The notes below the pieces were generated by a model. The model saw nothing but the letters and a program-made list of their open reading frames with translations. It did no database searches and was not told where the DNA came from. From TMP-86 sp044226865 (lineage in GTDB: Bacteria; Pseudomonadota; Gammaproteobacteria; Steroidobacterales; Steroidobacteraceae): 64,000 nucleotides of DNA. The stretch spans positions 481,335-545,334 of the forward strand of contig JBGAGE010000004.1 of the NCBI GenBank assembly GCA_044226865.1. The letters run 5' to 3'. Shown in pieces: positions 63,036 through 64,000 of the stretch (position 1 is its first letter; every line of letters starts with the position of its first letter). Made by a program: the position numbers and the translations under genes.

Positions 63036-63872
63036 ATGGAAGGCGCCAAACAAAACCCAAGCTCTAACGTTGGCAAGTTTCGGGGTCGCGGCGCGAAGCA
63101 GCGACTTCTAGCCGCACTTACAGAGCAATTCGTAGTCAGGGGCGATGCCACATTAGCTGCCCAGCTTCTGAAGAAAGTGGAGGTCAAGGAATACCCTGCA
63201 TCCGAGATACTGATGGAGCAGGGGGGCGAAGACACGCATCTGGCATTCATACTTGCGGGCAGCGTTCAAATTCTCGTGAACGGACGCGTAATGGCGACGC
63301 GTGTCCCCGGCGATCATGTCGGAGAGATGGCGCTGATAGATAGTTATGCCAGACGCAGTGCGACTGTTAAGTCTATCGAGCGAACCACAGTTGCGGAGAT
63401 TTCGGAGCTCGATTTCAGTAAATTGGCAAATAGGCATCCCACACTTTGGCGCCGATTGGCCCTCAGTCTTGGTGAGCGACTTAGGGAGCGCTCGAAATTC
63501 CACCCTCCTCCGAGAGAGAAGGCGGCGATATTCATTGCATCTTCGTCAGAAGGTCAACGCTTTGCAGAATGCATCTATTCGGCGCTTAGGCGCAGCGATT
63601 TTGTGCCTCATCTGTGGGCACGTGGTGTGTTTGAGGCCGGAAAGACGACAATCGAAGACTTGGTTAGAGAGGCCAACGAGTGCGACTTCGCAGTCATCGT
63701 GACATCGCGAGATGATGTCACTTTTAGCCGCGGAACCCTAAAGACTTCACCGCGTGACAACGTGATATTCGAGCTCGGGCTATTTATGGGGGCGTTGTCG
63801 CGCGAACGAACTTTTGTATTAGTGCCGCGAGGTGTCGACTTCAAGGTTCCGTCAGATCTACTAGCAGCTTGA
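63036..63872 (+). CDS. Cyclic-nucleotide-binding TIR-like effector (PycTIR-like), 3' end cut by IS
   Basis: 278 residues as read. An N-terminal CRP-type cNMP domain has an intact phosphate cassette (VGEMALIDSYARRSATV; R107). A C-terminal TIR-like domain of the CAP12/Pycsar type has FIASSSEG, WARGVFEAG and NVIFELGLFMGALSRERTF (E246). PycTIR effectors bind cUMP/cCMP and degrade NAD. The last codons and stop (GCA GCT TGA) come from the IS, so the native C-terminus is missing. ATG at 63036 follows GAAGGTGAG. Lower GC than the neighbours. No cyclase gene is visible. Confidence 0.82.
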   Translation: MEGAKQNPSSNVGKFRGRGAKQRLLAALTEQFVVRGDATLAAQLLKKVEVKEYPASEILMEQGGEDTHLAFILAGSVQILVNGRVMATRVPGDHVGEMALIDSYARRSATVKSIERTTVAEISELDFSKLANRHPTLWRRLALSLGERLRERSKFHPPPREKAAIFIASSSEGQRFAECIYSALRRSDFVPHLWARGVFEAGKTTIEDLVREANECDFAVIVTSRDDVTFSRGTLKTSPRDNVIFELGLFMGALSRERTFVLVPRGVDFKVPSDLLAA

Positions 63873-64000
63873 TGCAAAACACATAGTTGGAACGGATCGG
63901 CGTAAAATTCGTTGCATCGATTGAACGCGGAGCCGGATCTGATGCGCGGTGAAGTGGATCCCCAGAGCCAGATGTTCAGCTATTTCTCCCCCGAGTCGCG
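63865..64000 (+). mobile_element. IS5-family insertion sequence, second copy (partial at window end)
   Basis: The 136 bp from 63865 are identical to the left end of the copy at 48408, preceded by CTAG at 63861-63864. The transposase ATG is at 63942. Same orientation as copy one. It truncates the TIR-like gene. The right end is beyond the window. Confidence 0.92.
63942..64000 (+). CDS. IS5-family transposase, partial
   Basis: The first ~19 codons of the same transposase as at 48485, identical as far as seen, running off the window. Confidence 0.85.
   Translation, partial: MRGEVDPQSQMFSYFSPES

Noticed and set aside
48408..64000. Composite transposon formed by the two IS copies
   Set aside because: Copy one has matching CTAG duplications on both sides and sits alone inside LysR with exact frame restoration, so it moved independently of copy two.
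42362..64000. Second copy of the tRNA-Ser 3' end marking the island's other end
   Set aside because: Scanning the intergenic gaps showed no matching repeat of the T-arm/acceptor sequence, so the boundary was left open.
1..64000. CRISPR array, rRNA or further tRNA genes
   Set aside because: No regularly spaced repeats and no other cloverleaf or rRNA-like sequence were seen.

Overview
The window is GC-rich proteobacterial DNA, most probably from a gammaproteobacterium of the Xanthomonadales/Nevskiales/Steroidobacterales kind. That placement is an inference from gene content: a xanthomonadin-type aryl polyene pigment cluster with a chorismatase, an MltF-TadA neighbourhood, a CsgG/DUF4810/DUF799 lipoprotein trio, M48 and M23 lipoproteins, and a large TonB receptor. 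No rRNA or other taxonomic marker is present.

Layout. (1) 1-16.2 kb is ordinary chromosome: an ECF sigma factor, hydrolases, a fasciclin protein, an M28 peptidase, a three-gene unit of MFS transporter, serine hydrolase and MttB-like methyltransferase, an enoyl-CoA hydratase, an AraC regulator and an M23 lipoprotein. (2) 16.2-33.6 kb is one uninterrupted minus-strand run of 19 genes, read from 33596 down to 16210. It encodes an aryl polyene pathway: halogenase-like flavoprotein, XanB2-like chorismatase, outer-membrane protein, two acyltransferases, glycosyltransferase, ACP, AMP-ligase, two hotdog dehydratases, LolA-like protein, MMPL exporter, polysaccharide deacetylase, methyltransferase, ketosynthase, chain-length factor, ketoreductase and a cation/proton antiporter. 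Most junctions are start/stop overlaps, several using GTG or TTG. (3) 33.7-42.2 kb is envelope and housekeeping: DUF3617, M48-TPR lipoprotein, amidohydrolase, CsgG trio, methyltransferase, TadA and MltF. (4) From the tRNA-Ser(CGA) at 42.27 kb onward lies what looks like a genomic island: tyrosine integrase, AlpA-like excisionase, an 880-bp gene-free stretch, MobC and a relaxase. Cargo follows: a MarR/hydrolase pair, a LysR gene split by an IS5-type element, and a catabolic operon. The operon holds a two-subunit Rieske dioxygenase, a TonB receptor, a Tat-exported flavin amine oxidase, cytochrome c, aldehyde dehydrogenase, an APC amine/amino-acid permease, a class III aminotransferase and a frameshifted haem/cyclase-fold protein. 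Next comes a cyclic-nucleotide-binding TIR-like gene resembling Pycsar PycTIR effectors, cut at its 3' end by a second copy of the same IS at the window edge.

How the genes work together. In the pigment cluster the chorismatase would supply a hydroxybenzoate starter. The ligase would load it on the ACP, and KS/CLF, KR and the two DHs would extend it into a polyene. Acyl- and glycosyl-transferases, the LolA-like protein and the MMPL exporter would attach it to a lipid and move it to the outer membrane, and the halogenase-like enzyme may brominate it as in xanthomonadin. In the island operon the TonB receptor and permease would import an amine-bearing, probably aromatic, substrate. Deamination by the periplasmic flavoenzyme/cytochrome c pair or by the aminotransferase, oxidation by the aldehyde dehydrogenase and ring attack by the Rieske enzyme would follow. 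The substrate cannot be read from sequence. The most striking points are the IS-disrupted LysR gene whose frame is exactly restored when the IS is removed, the IS-truncated PycTIR-like effector, and the halogenase-bearing pigment cluster.
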